Positions 47,489 through 56,841 of a stretch of 64,000 nt of DNA are shown piece by piece. A model generated the notes under the pieces. The model had not been told where the DNA came from. It did not search any database and saw only the letters and a list, made by a program, of their open reading frames with translations. Source of the DNA: Actinoplanes subtropicus (GTDB lineage Bacteria; Actinomycetota; Actinomycetes; Mycobacteriales; Micromonosporaceae); NCBI RefSeq assembly GCF_000721705.1, contig NZ_JOJL01000017.1, forward strand, positions 124,001-188,000, given 5' to 3'. How positions within the stretch are numbered: the first letter of the stretch is position 1; each line of letters begins with the position of its first letter. The position numbers and the translations under genes were made by a program.

Positions 47489-48163
47489 ATGAACTACGTT
47501 CCGGGTGATCTGCGCGATCAGCTCGCGCACGTGGGCTACGACGTGGTCCAGTCCGGCCTGGTCGTCGGATCGGGCGGCAACCTGTCCGCCCGGATACCGG
47601 ACGAGGACGCGATCTGGGTCACCGCGAGCGGTTCCTGGCTCGACCGGCTCAGCCGGGGCACGTTCGCCCCGGTCCGGATCGTCGACGGCGAACCGGCGAC
47701 GGTCGGTGCCCTGCCGCCGGCGCGCGTCGAGCCGACCAGCGAGCTCGCCCTGCACCTGGCGTTGTATCGGGCCCGTCCCGACGTCAACGCCGTCGTTCAC
47801 CTGCACCCGCAGACGGCCCTGCTGCTCGACGCGCTCGGCGAGCACATCCGGATCGTCACCACCGACCACGCCTTCTACCTGCGGCGGGTCTCCACGGTGC
47901 CGTTCCGGCTGCCCGGCGGCCCCGAGGTCGCGGCGCTGACCGCGGCGATGGCCGCCGACGGCACGGACTGCCTGGTGCTCAGCCATCACGGCTGTGTGGT
48001 GATGGGCGATTCGGTGGAGCTGGCCCACAAGCGGGCCCGCAACCTGGAAGAGGCCGCCCAGCTGACCTACCGCGCGCTGGCCGCGGGCCGGCTGGAGAAC
48101 CTGCGCGACTGCCCCGAGGAGTTCCTCGACCGGCTGTCCGGGTCGGCTGCGGTCTCCGTCTGA
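47489..48163 (+). CDS. Class II aldolase/adducin-family protein
   Basis: The 224-residue protein has the class II aldolase fold: GLVVGSGGNLSARIPDED, the metal histidines in VVHLHPQTAL, and LVLSHHGCVVMGDSVELAHKRARNLEEAAQ with the third histidine. Family members cleave phosphorylated sugars such as fuculose- or ribulose-phosphate. The substrate cannot be named. It is a single gene between two hairpins and has no sugar kinase or transporter beside it. Confidence 0.93.
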   Translation: MNYVPGDLRDQLAHVGYDVVQSGLVVGSGGNLSARIPDEDAIWVTASGSWLDRLSRGTFAPVRIVDGEPATVGALPPARVEPTSELALHLALYRARPDVNAVVHLHPQTALLLDALGEHIRIVTTDHAFYLRRVSTVPFRLPGGPEVAALTAAMAADGTDCLVLSHHGCVVMGDSVELAHKRARNLEEAAQLTYRALAAGRLENLRDCPEEFLDRLSGSAAVSV

Positions 48164-48164
48164 C

Positions 48165-48220
48165 CTCAAAACGCAACACCTGAGCTCAGAACGCAACACC
48201 TGAGCTCAGAACGCAACACG
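48165..48220. repeat. 20-nt tandem repeat after the aldolase-like gene
   Basis: CTCAGAACGCAACACCTGAG (first copy with A for G at base 5) recurs at 48165, 48185 and 48205 (the last incomplete). Each unit also has CTCA/TGAG ends, so adjacent copies make small hairpins. It lies one base after the aldolase-like stop. Confidence 0.85.
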
Positions 48221-48245
48221 CCGGCGGGTCCGACCCGCCGGCGTG
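48217..48245. terminator. Near-perfect 14-bp hairpin between convergent genes
   Basis: CACGCCGGCGGGTC and GACCCGCCGGCGTG are inverted repeats with one base between. They would serve the aldolase-like gene and the DedA gene. Confidence 0.8.
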
Positions 48246-48263
48246 AAAGTACGAGTAACGGCG

Positions 48264-49082
48264 TCAGTGCCGGCGGTGCGACCGCGGCGTACGTGGCTGC
48301 TCGTCTTCCTCGTCCTCGGTGATCGAGTCGACGATGCCCGCGATGCTCGACGCGGCCACCACGCCGATCGCGGCCGCCGCATCCGGGTCGCCGGAGTCGC
48401 CCGCCTTCTTCTTGTGCCGCCGCTCGCGGAGAATCTCGATCAGGATCGGCAGCACCGAGATCAGCACGATCAGGGCGACCACCGGCAGGATGTAGTGGTC
48501 GATCTTGTCGCCGATGGCGTTGTAGATCTGCTGGGCGAGCGCGTGCCCAATGATCAGGATGCCGTCGACCCAGAGGACGGCGCCGACCACGTTCCACATG
48601 AAGAACTGGCGGGCGGGCATGCCCAGGGTGCCGGCCACCGGGTTGAGGAACGTGCGGACGATCGGGATGAAGCGGGCGAGCACCACGGCCTTGGCCGGGC
48701 CGAACTTCTCGAAGTAATACTCCGCCTTCTCCACGTACTCCTTCTTGAAGAGCCGGGAGTCGGGCTTGTCGAACATCCGCCGGCCGAAGCGCGCGCCGAG
48801 CCAGTGGCCCAGCTGGGCACCGATGATCGCGGCGATCGGCGCGAGGATCAGCAGGCCGGCGAACGAGACCCGGCTGTTCGCCCCGAAAATCGAGTCGGCC
48901 ACCGGTGAGGACGCCACGCCGGCCAGGAACAGCAGCGAGTCGCCGGGGAAGAAGAACCCGACCAGCAGGCCGGTCTCGGCGAACATGATCGCCACAACAC
49001 CGATGAGCCCGAAGGTGTGAATCAGGTCCTGCGGGCTCAACGGGTTGAAGGCGAGTTGCTCGGTCAGCGCACGGAGGTCCAC
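48264..49082 (-). CDS. DedA-family membrane protein
   Basis: The 272-residue protein has five or six predicted helices and DedA motifs: FAETGLLVGFFFPGDSLLFLAG, GAQLGHWLGARFGRR and ARFIPIVRTFLNPVAGTLGMPARQFF. DedA proteins flip phospholipids such as undecaprenyl phosphate or phosphatidylethanolamine and help keep the proton motive force. The acidic/basic C-terminal tail (ITEDEEDEQPRTPRSHRRH) is longer than usual. No coupled neighbour is seen. Confidence 0.93.
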   Translation of the reverse strand: MDLRALTEQLAFNPLSPQDLIHTFGLIGVVAIMFAETGLLVGFFFPGDSLLFLAGVASSPVADSIFGANSRVSFAGLLILAPIAAIIGAQLGHWLGARFGRRMFDKPDSRLFKKEYVEKAEYYFEKFGPAKAVVLARFIPIVRTFLNPVAGTLGMPARQFFMWNVVGAVLWVDGILIIGHALAQQIYNAIGDKIDHYILPVVALIVLISVLPILIEILRERRHKKKAGDSGDPDAAAAIGVVAASSIAGIVDSITEDEEDEQPRTPRSHRRH

Positions 49083-49143
49083 GAGAAACGAGGGTACCGG
49101 CCGCTGGGTAGCCGGACCCTGTGCGAATCCTGTGGAATACCTT

Positions 49144-51639
49144 TCACAAACGAGGGTCGACCGGCTCCGACTCGGTCGCGAGGATCGCGAACACCAGTTC
49201 GTGCACGCGCCACGGCGGCGCGCCGTCGGCCAGCCGGTCGAGGGCGGCGAGCCCCAGCCCGTGCTCGCGCAGCGCCAGGTTGCGCTTGCGGCCGAGGTTG
49301 CGCTGCCGCAGGCCGGCCAGCTGCTCGGGACGGGTGTACTCCGGACCGTAGATGATCCGCAGGTACTCCCGGCCGCGGCACTTGACCCCGGGCTGCACGA
49401 GCCGGCCCCGGTCGGCGGTGACGGCCAGACCGTCGTACGGCTTGACGACCATGCCCTCGCCGCCCGCCGCGGTCAGCGCGAGCCACCAGTCGGTCGCGGC
49501 CGCCTCGGCCGCCGGGTCGCCCAGCTCGACGATCATCCGCCGGGTGGGCGTGAACAGCTCCGGGTCGGCCGCGACCAGGCGGTCCGCCTGCGCCAGGTGC
49601 CAGCCATGGTCCTTTCGCGCGTACGAGACACCGGCGCCGGCCAGCAGCGCGAACGGCGCGAGCGTGATCCCGGTCAGGCCATCGGTCGGCTGCACGTAGG
49701 CCCGGTAGGCCGCCGAGTAGCCGTCGATCTCCGAGGACCGCAGCTCGATCCGGTCGCGCAGCCCGGCCACGTCCAGCCCGCGGGCCGCGACCTGGTCGAG
49801 CACCGCGAGCGCGGCGGGCAGCGCATGCCGTCCGGCCGCGCCCACGCCGGCGTACCGCTCGCGGATCAGCCCGCCCGCCTTGGCCGACCACGGCAGCAGC
49901 TCGGCGTCGACGAGCAGCCACTCCGTCGCCAGCTCGTCGAAGAGCGGGCCGGCGGCGGCACGCACCCGGGCCAGCAGCGGCCCGTCCAGCGAAGGGCCGA
50001 AGAACGGCCGCCCGGTGCGCGTCCAGATCGCGTCGCCCAGGCCGGACCGGGACACCCGGACCACAGCCCGCGAGCCCATGTGCTTCTCCTCGCACACGAC
50101 CTTGCCGACGCCGGCCGCGCGCATGTCGGCCAGCGCCGTCGACGGGTGCTCGAGGTAACCCTCCAGGGTCGACGTCGAGCAGGGCGCCATGGTCGGCGGC
50201 AGCCACACCAGGGTGGCCGGGTCGAGCGCGAACCGGCTCATCACCTCCAGGGCGGCGGCCGCGTTCTCGGCGGGGACGGTCGTCCGTCCGTACCCGAAAT
50301 CGATGTGCCGACGGCCGGTCACGTCCGCGATGTCCAGCCCCTCGTCCGGCTTCTCCGAAATTTCCGGAAGCAGCGGCCGGACGGGCGCGTAGTACTCGCG
50401 GGCGGCCGGCACCGCGACGATCTCGCGAGAGGGCCAGCGCAGGGCCGTCAGCGAGCCGCCGAAGACGCAGCCGGTGTCGAGGCAGATCGTGTTGTTGATC
50501 CACTCCGGCGTCACGGTCGGCGTGTGGCCGTAGACGACCGCCGCCGAGCCGCGATAGTCGCGCGCCCACGGGTAGCGGACCGGCAGTCCGTACTCGTCGG
50601 TCTCGCCGGTCGTCTCGCCGTAGAGCGCGAAGCTGCGCACCCGGCCGGACGCCCGCCCCTGGTAGGCCTCCTTGAGCCCGGCGTGCGCGACCACCAGCCG
50701 GCCGCCGTCGAGCACGTAGTGGCTGACCAGCCCCTCGATGAAGGTCTTGACCTCGCCGACGAACTCGGCCGGCTCGCGCTCCAGCTGGGCAAGCGTCTCC
50801 GGCAGCCCGTGAGTGAGCTGCACGTTGCGCCCGTTCAGCTTGCGGGCCAGCTTCTGCTCGTGGTTACCCGGCACGCAGATCGCCGTTCCGGCCGCGACCA
50901 TGCCCATGACCAGGCGCAGCACGCCCGGCGAGTCCGGCCCGCGGTCGACCAGGTCACCCACGAAGATCAAAGTCCGACCATCATGGTGTACGGCGTTGAC
51001 AGCGCGCCCGGCGTCATCGCGGACGACCTCGTACCCGAGCTTGCGGAGCAGTGTCACGAGCTCCGGCAGGCAGCCGTGCACGTCGCCGACGATGTCAAAC
51101 GGCCCGGTCAGCTCCCGCTTGTCGTTGAACAGCTTCTCGTAGCGGATCTCGGCGGCCGCGATCTCCTCCGGCCCGCGCAGCACGTGCACCTTGCGGAAAC
51201 CCTCGCGGGCCAGCGAGCCGAGCGACCGGCGCAGGTCACGGTGCATGCGGGTGAGGACCTGGCGGCCGAACGTACGGTCCGGCCGGCCCTGGGTGCGCTC
51301 CCAGGCCAGCGCCTCGGGCACGTCGAGGACGATCGCGACCGGCAGCACGTCGTGCTCCTTGGCGACCTTGACCAGCCCGGCCCGGGCGTGCGGCTGCAGG
51401 TTGGTGGCGTCCACGACGGTGAGCCGCCCGGCGGCCAGGCGCTTGCCGGCCACGTAGTGCAGCACGTCGAAGGCCTCGGCCGAGGCCGACTGGTCGTTCT
51501 CGTCGTCGGCGACCAGCCCGCGGAAGTAGTCCGAGGACAGCACCTGGGTGGGCTTGAAGTGGCTCTTGGCGAAGGTCGACTTGCCGGATCCGGAGATGCC
51601 GACCAGCGCGACGAGCGCGAGCTCCGGTACGTCGATCAT
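49144..51639 (-). CDS. pnkp: Polynucleotide kinase-phosphatase (Pnkp), RNA repair
   Basis: The 831-residue enzyme has three modules. A 5'-kinase (P-loop LVGISGSGKST, residues 12-22) comes first. A metallophosphatase follows (GDVHG 185-189, GDLVDRG 228-234, GNHE 258-261, GHTP 371-374). A ligase-like adenylyltransferase has motif I CEEKHMGSR, with the reactive lysine near 519. In the bacterial Pnkp/Hen1 system it heals and, with Hen1, seals tRNAs cut by ribotoxins. The ATG at 51639 follows GAGGAGG. Its start overlaps the Hen1 stop (ATGA), so the two are coupled. Confidence 0.97.
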   Translation of the reverse strand: MIDVPELALVALVGISGSGKSTFAKSHFKPTQVLSSDYFRGLVADDENDQSASAEAFDVLHYVAGKRLAAGRLTVVDATNLQPHARAGLVKVAKEHDVLPVAIVLDVPEALAWERTQGRPDRTFGRQVLTRMHRDLRRSLGSLAREGFRKVHVLRGPEEIAAAEIRYEKLFNDKRELTGPFDIVGDVHGCLPELVTLLRKLGYEVVRDDAGRAVNAVHHDGRTLIFVGDLVDRGPDSPGVLRLVMGMVAAGTAICVPGNHEQKLARKLNGRNVQLTHGLPETLAQLEREPAEFVGEVKTFIEGLVSHYVLDGGRLVVAHAGLKEAYQGRASGRVRSFALYGETTGETDEYGLPVRYPWARDYRGSAAVVYGHTPTVTPEWINNTICLDTGCVFGGSLTALRWPSREIVAVPAAREYYAPVRPLLPEISEKPDEGLDIADVTGRRHIDFGYGRTTVPAENAAAALEVMSRFALDPATLVWLPPTMAPCSTSTLEGYLEHPSTALADMRAAGVGKVVCEEKHMGSRAVVRVSRSGLGDAIWTRTGRPFFGPSLDGPLLARVRAAAGPLFDELATEWLLVDAELLPWSAKAGGLIRERYAGVGAAGRHALPAALAVLDQVAARGLDVAGLRDRIELRSSEIDGYSAAYRAYVQPTDGLTGITLAPFALLAGAGVSYARKDHGWHLAQADRLVAADPELFTPTRRMIVELGDPAAEAAATDWWLALTAAGGEGMVVKPYDGLAVTADRGRLVQPGVKCRGREYLRIIYGPEYTRPEQLAGLRQRNLGRKRNLALREHGLGLAALDRLADGAPPWRVHELVFAILATESEPVDPRL

Positions 51640-53003
51640 GCGGACACCTCCTCTTTCGTCGTGAAGATCGCCATCTGGGTGGGTGCGCCGGTGGCCTCGT
51701 GCTCCTCGCCGACCGGCCGGAAGCTCACCGCGTACGCATGCTGGTCTGCGGTTTTGATCGCCCACTCCTGGAACTCGGCGCGGGTCCACTCGAAGCGGTG
51801 GTCGGAGTGCCGCATCCCGGTCAGCCCCTCGTAGTGGACGTTGTACTCGGCGTTCGGCGTGGTCACCACGACCGCGCGCGGCTTGGCGTGCCCGAAGACG
51901 CTCGCCTCCAGGGCCGGCAGCCGCGGCGGGTCGACGTGCTCGATGACCTCCATGAGCACGGCCGCGTCGTAGCCGCGCAGCCGGTCGTCGCGGTAGGTGA
52001 GCGCCGACTGCCAGATCTTGACGCGGTCGCGCTGCCGCTCGGGCAGGCGGTCCAGCCGGAGCCGGCGGGCGGCCACCTCGAGCGCCTTCGCCGAGACGTC
52101 GCAGCCGACGATCTCGGTGAACCGGCGGTCCTTCACCAGGGCGGTGAGCAGGGCGCCGCCGCCGCAGCCGAGGTCGAGCACCCGAGCCGCGTCGACGTCG
52201 TGCAGGGCGGCCAGCACCGCGTCGCGACGCTGCTCGGCGAGCGGCGCCTTGCGTACGACCGGAAGCTCGGCCTCCTCCTCACCGGTCGGCTCGTCGTCGA
52301 TCTCCAGCCGCTTCAGGGCGGAGTCGGCGAAGGCCCGCTTGTGCGCCAGGTACCGCCGGGCGATCAGCACCTTCTCGGGGTGGCCGGCCAGCCAGCCCTC
52401 GCCCGAGCGCAGCAGCTTCTCGATCTCGTCGGGCGCGACCCAGTAGTGCTTGGCGTCGTCCAGGACGGGCAGCAGCACATACAGGTGGTTGAGCGCGTCG
52501 GCGAGCCGGATCGTGCCGGTCAGCCGCAGGTCGAGATAGCGGCTGTCGCCGCCGATCGCCGGCTCCAGCGGGATCGGCTCGGCCGTCACCCGCCAGCCCA
52601 GCGGCTCGAACAGGCGGGTGGCCAGCTCGGCGGTGCCGCGCAGCACCGGCACGCGGATCTCCAGCGGAATGGGCTGGGCGGCCAGCTCGGGGCGGTCCTT
52701 CGAGACGCCGCGCAGGGCGCTGCGGAAGACCTTGGCGAGCGCGGCGGCGAGCAGGCTGGAGGCCGCGTACGGCCGATCGTTCACGTACTGCCCCAGGTCG
52801 AACGCGTCGCGCTGGGCCCGCAAGCGCTGCGGGTCGACGTCGAGCAGCAGCGCCGCGGTGCACCGGTCGTCGGTCGCTTCGGGATACATCACATACGCCG
52901 TGCCGGTGGGCACGTCGAACGAATGCACCTTGCCGGGGTGCTTGACCAGCAGGAAGCCGAGATCGGTCGCGGGCGCGTGGGTCGTCGTCAGGGTGAGCAG
53001 CAC
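51636..53003 (-). CDS. hen1: RNA 3'-terminal 2'-O-methyltransferase Hen1
   Basis: The 455-residue protein has a roughly 250-residue N-terminal domain that in bacterial Hen1 contacts and activates Pnkp. A SAM-dependent methyltransferase follows (VLDLGCGGGAL 275-285). The Hen1-specific metal site is present: MEVIEHVDPPRL (E352, E355, H356) and HSDHRFEWT (H402). It adds a 2'-O-methyl group at the break before sealing, so the same toxin cannot cut the repaired RNA again. Gene order Hen1 then Pnkp with a 4-base overlap is the classical arrangement. Confidence 0.97.
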   Translation of the reverse strand: MLLTLTTTHAPATDLGFLLVKHPGKVHSFDVPTGTAYVMYPEATDDRCTAALLLDVDPQRLRAQRDAFDLGQYVNDRPYAASSLLAAALAKVFRSALRGVSKDRPELAAQPIPLEIRVPVLRGTAELATRLFEPLGWRVTAEPIPLEPAIGGDSRYLDLRLTGTIRLADALNHLYVLLPVLDDAKHYWVAPDEIEKLLRSGEGWLAGHPEKVLIARRYLAHKRAFADSALKRLEIDDEPTGEEEAELPVVRKAPLAEQRRDAVLAALHDVDAARVLDLGCGGGALLTALVKDRRFTEIVGCDVSAKALEVAARRLRLDRLPERQRDRVKIWQSALTYRDDRLRGYDAAVLMEVIEHVDPPRLPALEASVFGHAKPRAVVVTTPNAEYNVHYEGLTGMRHSDHRFEWTRAEFQEWAIKTADQHAYAVSFRPVGEEHEATGAPTQMAIFTTKEEVSA

Positions 53004-53047
53004 CCGACAATGATCGGCCCGCTAAATCCGTTGCGGCGACTGATTTG

Positions 53048-53224
53048 TCAGCGGTAGTCGTCCTCCAGCTCGACGACCCGGTGTTGCTCCTGGGCATCCC
53101 ACTCCGGGGTCTCGTCGTCCAGGGCGGTGGGCGTGTCGGTGTCTTCCTCGAGGCGGGCGCTGGTGGCCTGCTCGGCGGCGTCCGCCTCGGGGGTCTCCAG
53201 GTCGATTTCATCCGGGTATGTCAT
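53048..53224 (-). CDS. Small acidic protein (58 aa), unknown
   Basis: A 58-codon frame begins MTYPDEIDLETPEADAAEQ and is over a quarter Asp/Glu, with repeats of the type E-TPE-D-A-EQ (twice, near residues 11 and 39). AGGGGAG lies six bases before the ATG. It is in the same direction as the Hen1-Pnkp pair and ends 44 bases before the Hen1 start, so it may be cotranscribed. Small acidic repeat proteins like this are common in actinobacteria with unknown function. A link to RNA repair is only positional. Confidence 0.75.
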   Translation of the reverse strand: MTYPDEIDLETPEADAAEQATSARLEEDTDTPTALDDETPEWDAQEQHRVVELEDDYR

Positions 53225-53377
53225 CTTGCGCTCCCCTCGTGCCGTTCTCTGGACCCCAGTTCCCCCTAGCATGCGCCCCAATCCCTCCCCCTCCGAGCGA
53301 CTGCGGAATACTGCCAACTGGAGGACAGCGCGGTCCTGCCCTCTGTCTTCGACACGCACTGAGCTAGGAGCGCACCG

Positions 53378-54403
<1,026 letters not shown>

Positions 54404-54415
54404 TTTCCCGAACGC

Positions 54416-54443
54416 GGCCGGTCCCCGTCAGTGGGGATCGGCC
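54416..54443 (+). terminator. fbaA terminator
   Basis: GGCCGGTCCCC pairs with GGGGATCGGCC (one G-U pair) around GTCAGT, 12 bases after the stop. Confidence 0.82.
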
Positions 54444-54498
54444 CCGTCCAACCACCCCGCCCGCCGCCCAAAAGCGGACTAAAGACCCAAAAATGGTC

Positions 54499-54529
54499 TT
54501 GGCAGGTTACTCACTGGTATGTGTACGAT
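54499..54529 (+). promoter_or_regulatory. Candidate promoter with embedded palindromic motif
   Basis: TTGGCA (54499-54504) and TACGAT (54524-54529), 19 bases apart, could be -35 and -10 boxes. Between them lies TTACTCACTGGTAT (54507-54520), close to the palindromic cores at 9869 and 14756. A repressor bound there would block the following gene. Confidence 0.4.
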
Positions 54530-54552
54530 CGTCCCCCGACCCCCGGAGGATC

Positions 54553-55074
54553 ATGATCGTGCTCGGTATCGAGGGCTATGAACCCGCGTGGCACCACGAC
54601 GCGGAAGCCCTCGCGGCCGTTCACCGCACCAGGTTTGTGCGGCTCATCGGGCGGAAACTGCGATCCAGCTGGCTCATGTGGGACATGGCCGAGCGGGGCT
54701 GGTTCGCCGACGGCCCGGTGATCCTCGACTTCGGGCTGACGCACGTCGAAATCACGCACCGTAAATTCGACGAGTGCGCGATCACCTGGGACCAGATCGA
54801 TCTGAACGAACCGATCGACTGGTACGAGCACTTCGACTGGCGCCCCGACCCGCACGCCGCCCTACGCCACGCCCGCGGCAAAATCCTCAAGGCGGTCAAC
54901 GTCATCGAGCTGATCACGGTGGCCGAGTGGCGCCCGCGAATCCTGCACGCGATCGAGTTCCTCTTCGAGGGCGCCCGCTTGGCGATCTACAACGCCATGG
55001 ACGAAAACGGCCTGACCGACGTCCCCGAATCCGACCTCCCCGCCACGAACTGGCGCCGCGTCCACATCGCCTGA
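54553..55074 (+). CDS. Conserved hypothetical protein (173 aa)
   Basis: The 173-residue soluble protein begins MIVLGIEGYEPAWHHDAEAL. It contains ITHRKFDECAITWDQID and WYEHFDWRPDPHAALRHARG, and several Trp. The start follows GGAGGATC. No nuclease or enzyme motif is clear. It may be an actinobacterial lineage-specific protein, given its good codon use and own promoter candidate. It lies after fbaA but behind a terminator, so it is probably a separate transcript. Confidence 0.75.
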   Translation: MIVLGIEGYEPAWHHDAEALAAVHRTRFVRLIGRKLRSSWLMWDMAERGWFADGPVILDFGLTHVEITHRKFDECAITWDQIDLNEPIDWYEHFDWRPDPHAALRHARGKILKAVNVIELITVAEWRPRILHAIEFLFEGARLAIYNAMDENGLTDVPESDLPATNWRRVHIA

Positions 55075-55325
55075 AACTCGCCTGTGGACACCGGCCCGAG
55101 ACTGTCAGACCCGCGTGGTTAACTCGACCCCACCCAACGAGGGCGGGGCACGCTCCTCGACGATCACTGCGACATCACTGCCATCGCCACGTCCAGCGTC
55201 GCGCCCGCGCCTCGCGCCCGCGCTTCGCGGGGCAGCGGGGCGACTCCGGCCCGGCGGAGCCGACGGGGCCAGGCCAGCGGCCAGAGGTGGGAGCGGGGCC
55301 AGTGGCGCGGTGGGGGCAACGGCCG

Positions 55326-55410
55326 GCGGGGCAATGGGCGAGCGGTGCCACGGTTTGCGGTGGGGCATTGGGCGAGCGGCGTCACGGTGTGCGGCGGGGC
55401 GTTGCGGTGG
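55326..55410. repeat. 34-nt imperfect tandem repeat
   Basis: Units with GCGGGGCAATGGGCGAGCGG and its variants begin near 55327, 55361 and 55395 (the last partial). About five bases differ per unit. Confidence 0.7.
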
Positions 55411-55525
55411 GCAGAGCGACGGATGCGGATGGTCTTGGGTCGGGCCCGCCCGGCGGCCGGGGTCGGAGCCGGTGTTGCAGCTGGCGGCCCGCAGCACCGG
55501 GGACTGGACTGGAGCGTACGGTCCA

Positions 55526-55622
55526 AGCTGCGGAAGGGAAACGCTCGGGCTGGGGTCGTCAGGCGGGCGCTGGAGTGGGCAGCTGCGGAAGGGAAACGCT
55601 CGGGCTGAGGTCGTCAGGCGGG
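55526..55622. repeat. 55-nt tandem repeat
   Basis: AGCTGCGGAAGGGAAACGCT, followed by CGGGCTGGGGTCGTCAGGCG, occurs at 55526 and again at 55581 with one change (GAGG for GGGG). The second copy ends directly at the stop codon of the minus-strand LOG-family gene. The pair may form that gene's 3' untranslated end. Confidence 0.82.
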
Positions 55623-55623
55623 G

Positions 55624-56823
55624 CTACTGCGAGAGGGCGGCCATTGCGGCGTCGAGGGAGTCGGTGATGACGATCAGGTGGGACTGGTCGCCGTGGGGAG
55701 ACTTGGCGAGTAGCGGGCGTAGCAGGGCCTCGACCGGGAGGACGCGCCAATGGTCGACGCCGAGGAAGACGAAGGCGCCGGACGGGCCGTCGGTCTGGTA
55801 GAAGGTTTTCGTCGCGGCCTGGAAGATTTCCTGGACGGTGCCGGCCCAGCCGGGGGCGAAGACGATGCCGCCTCGGGACAGGCGCAGGATCGAGTCTTCC
55901 CGGACGGCGTTGGAGAAGTATTTCCCGATCTGGCCGGCGAACAGGTTGGCCGGCTCGTGGCCGTACAGCCAGGTGGGCAGCGCCAGACCGCCGTGCCGTA
56001 GCTTTCCCACCACATCGGACACCGCGGTCGCCGGGGCGGGGTAGGCGGCCCGGACCGCGAGCGCCGCCGCCGTGTACGGGTCGTGATCGGCGAAGTGCGG
56101 CGCGGCGGAGAGCTGGTCGATCGCCGCCGTCAGTTGGTTGGCCGGCCGGGTGGCGAAGTAGGCGCCCAGGTTTGCCGCCTCCATCACGCCCGGGCCGCCG
56201 CCGGTCACGATCAGCCGGCCCACCGACGCGAGGCGCCAGGCCAGCGTCGCGGCGGTCCGGTACGCCGCCGAGCCGCGCGGCGCCGCGTGGCCACCCATGA
56301 TGCCGACCGCGGCCTTGGCGTCGTGGGTGGCCACCCAGGCCCGCAGCGCCTTGCCCAGCGCGTTGTCGATGCCCGCGTCGTGCAGCCGCTGGGCGAGCGC
56401 CTCGCGGATGTCCGGCCCGGCCCCGCCGTGGTCGAGAAAGTGCTGGTAGACCGTCGTGTCGTACATCCCGGCGAAGCCGTGCTGGGCGAAGCCGAAGGAC
56501 AGGTCCTCGGGGGTGTAGAGGGTCGCCGGGTGCGTCGGGTAGGGCCGCGCGTCGAACGGCGGCACCAGGTGCGCGCCGCGCCGGATGAGGTCGATCTCCA
56601 CGCCGTCGGTCGCCAGCCGGCAGCCGACGAAGAGCGTGCCGCGCACGTCCACCCCGGTGAAGTCCGGCGGGTCTAGGTCGAGCCGCAACCCGAGGATCAC
56701 CAGGCCGGCCAGCGAGCGCTTGGCCAGATGCGACTCGAACTCGGCCCGCGACTCGACCTCGAGCGGGCTGTCGTCGAACGGGATCTCCCCGCCGACGACC
56801 GGGTGCAGTGGATCTCCGGCCAT
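55624..56823 (-). CDS. LOG-family Rossmann-fold protein
   Basis: The 399-residue protein has the LOG/lysine-decarboxylase-like nucleotide-binding fold: VGIMGGHAAPRGS, LIVTGGGPGVMEAANLGAY and FAPGWAGTVQEIFQA, the last being the PGGxGTxxE-like motif with Trp in place of Gly. Typical LOG enzymes hydrolyse nucleotide-5'-monophosphates. The substituted motif and a roughly 130-residue N-terminal extension (LDLDPPDFTGVDVRGTLFVG) set it apart. It is divergent from an ADP-ribosylglycohydrolase gene with 18 bases between the starts. Confidence 0.85.
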   Translation of the reverse strand: MAGDPLHPVVGGEIPFDDSPLEVESRAEFESHLAKRSLAGLVILGLRLDLDPPDFTGVDVRGTLFVGCRLATDGVEIDLIRRGAHLVPPFDARPYPTHPATLYTPEDLSFGFAQHGFAGMYDTTVYQHFLDHGGAGPDIREALAQRLHDAGIDNALGKALRAWVATHDAKAAVGIMGGHAAPRGSAAYRTAATLAWRLASVGRLIVTGGGPGVMEAANLGAYFATRPANQLTAAIDQLSAAPHFADHDPYTAAALAVRAAYPAPATAVSDVVGKLRHGGLALPTWLYGHEPANLFAGQIGKYFSNAVREDSILRLSRGGIVFAPGWAGTVQEIFQAATKTFYQTDGPSGAFVFLGVDHWRVLPVEALLRPLLAKSPHGDQSHLIVITDSLDAAMAALSQ

Positions 56824-56841
56824 CCCCGTAGGGTAGCCAGC

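Larger units (their letters stand above)
55075..55623. other. Repeat-rich spacer, no gene found
   Basis: This 549-base spacer contains two families of tandem repeats (34- and 55-base periods) and GC-skewed low-complexity sequence. Several open frames cross it, but none has a ribosome site, and all have repeat-like composition. Confidence 0.6.

Noticed and set aside
48165..48220. The 20-nt direct repeats as a CRISPR fragment
   Set aside because: Units are directly adjacent with no spacers, and no cas genes are present.
55105..55497. A 130-codon frame across the repeat-rich spacer
   Set aside because: Its sequence reflects the tandem repeats, with no start signal and no domain.
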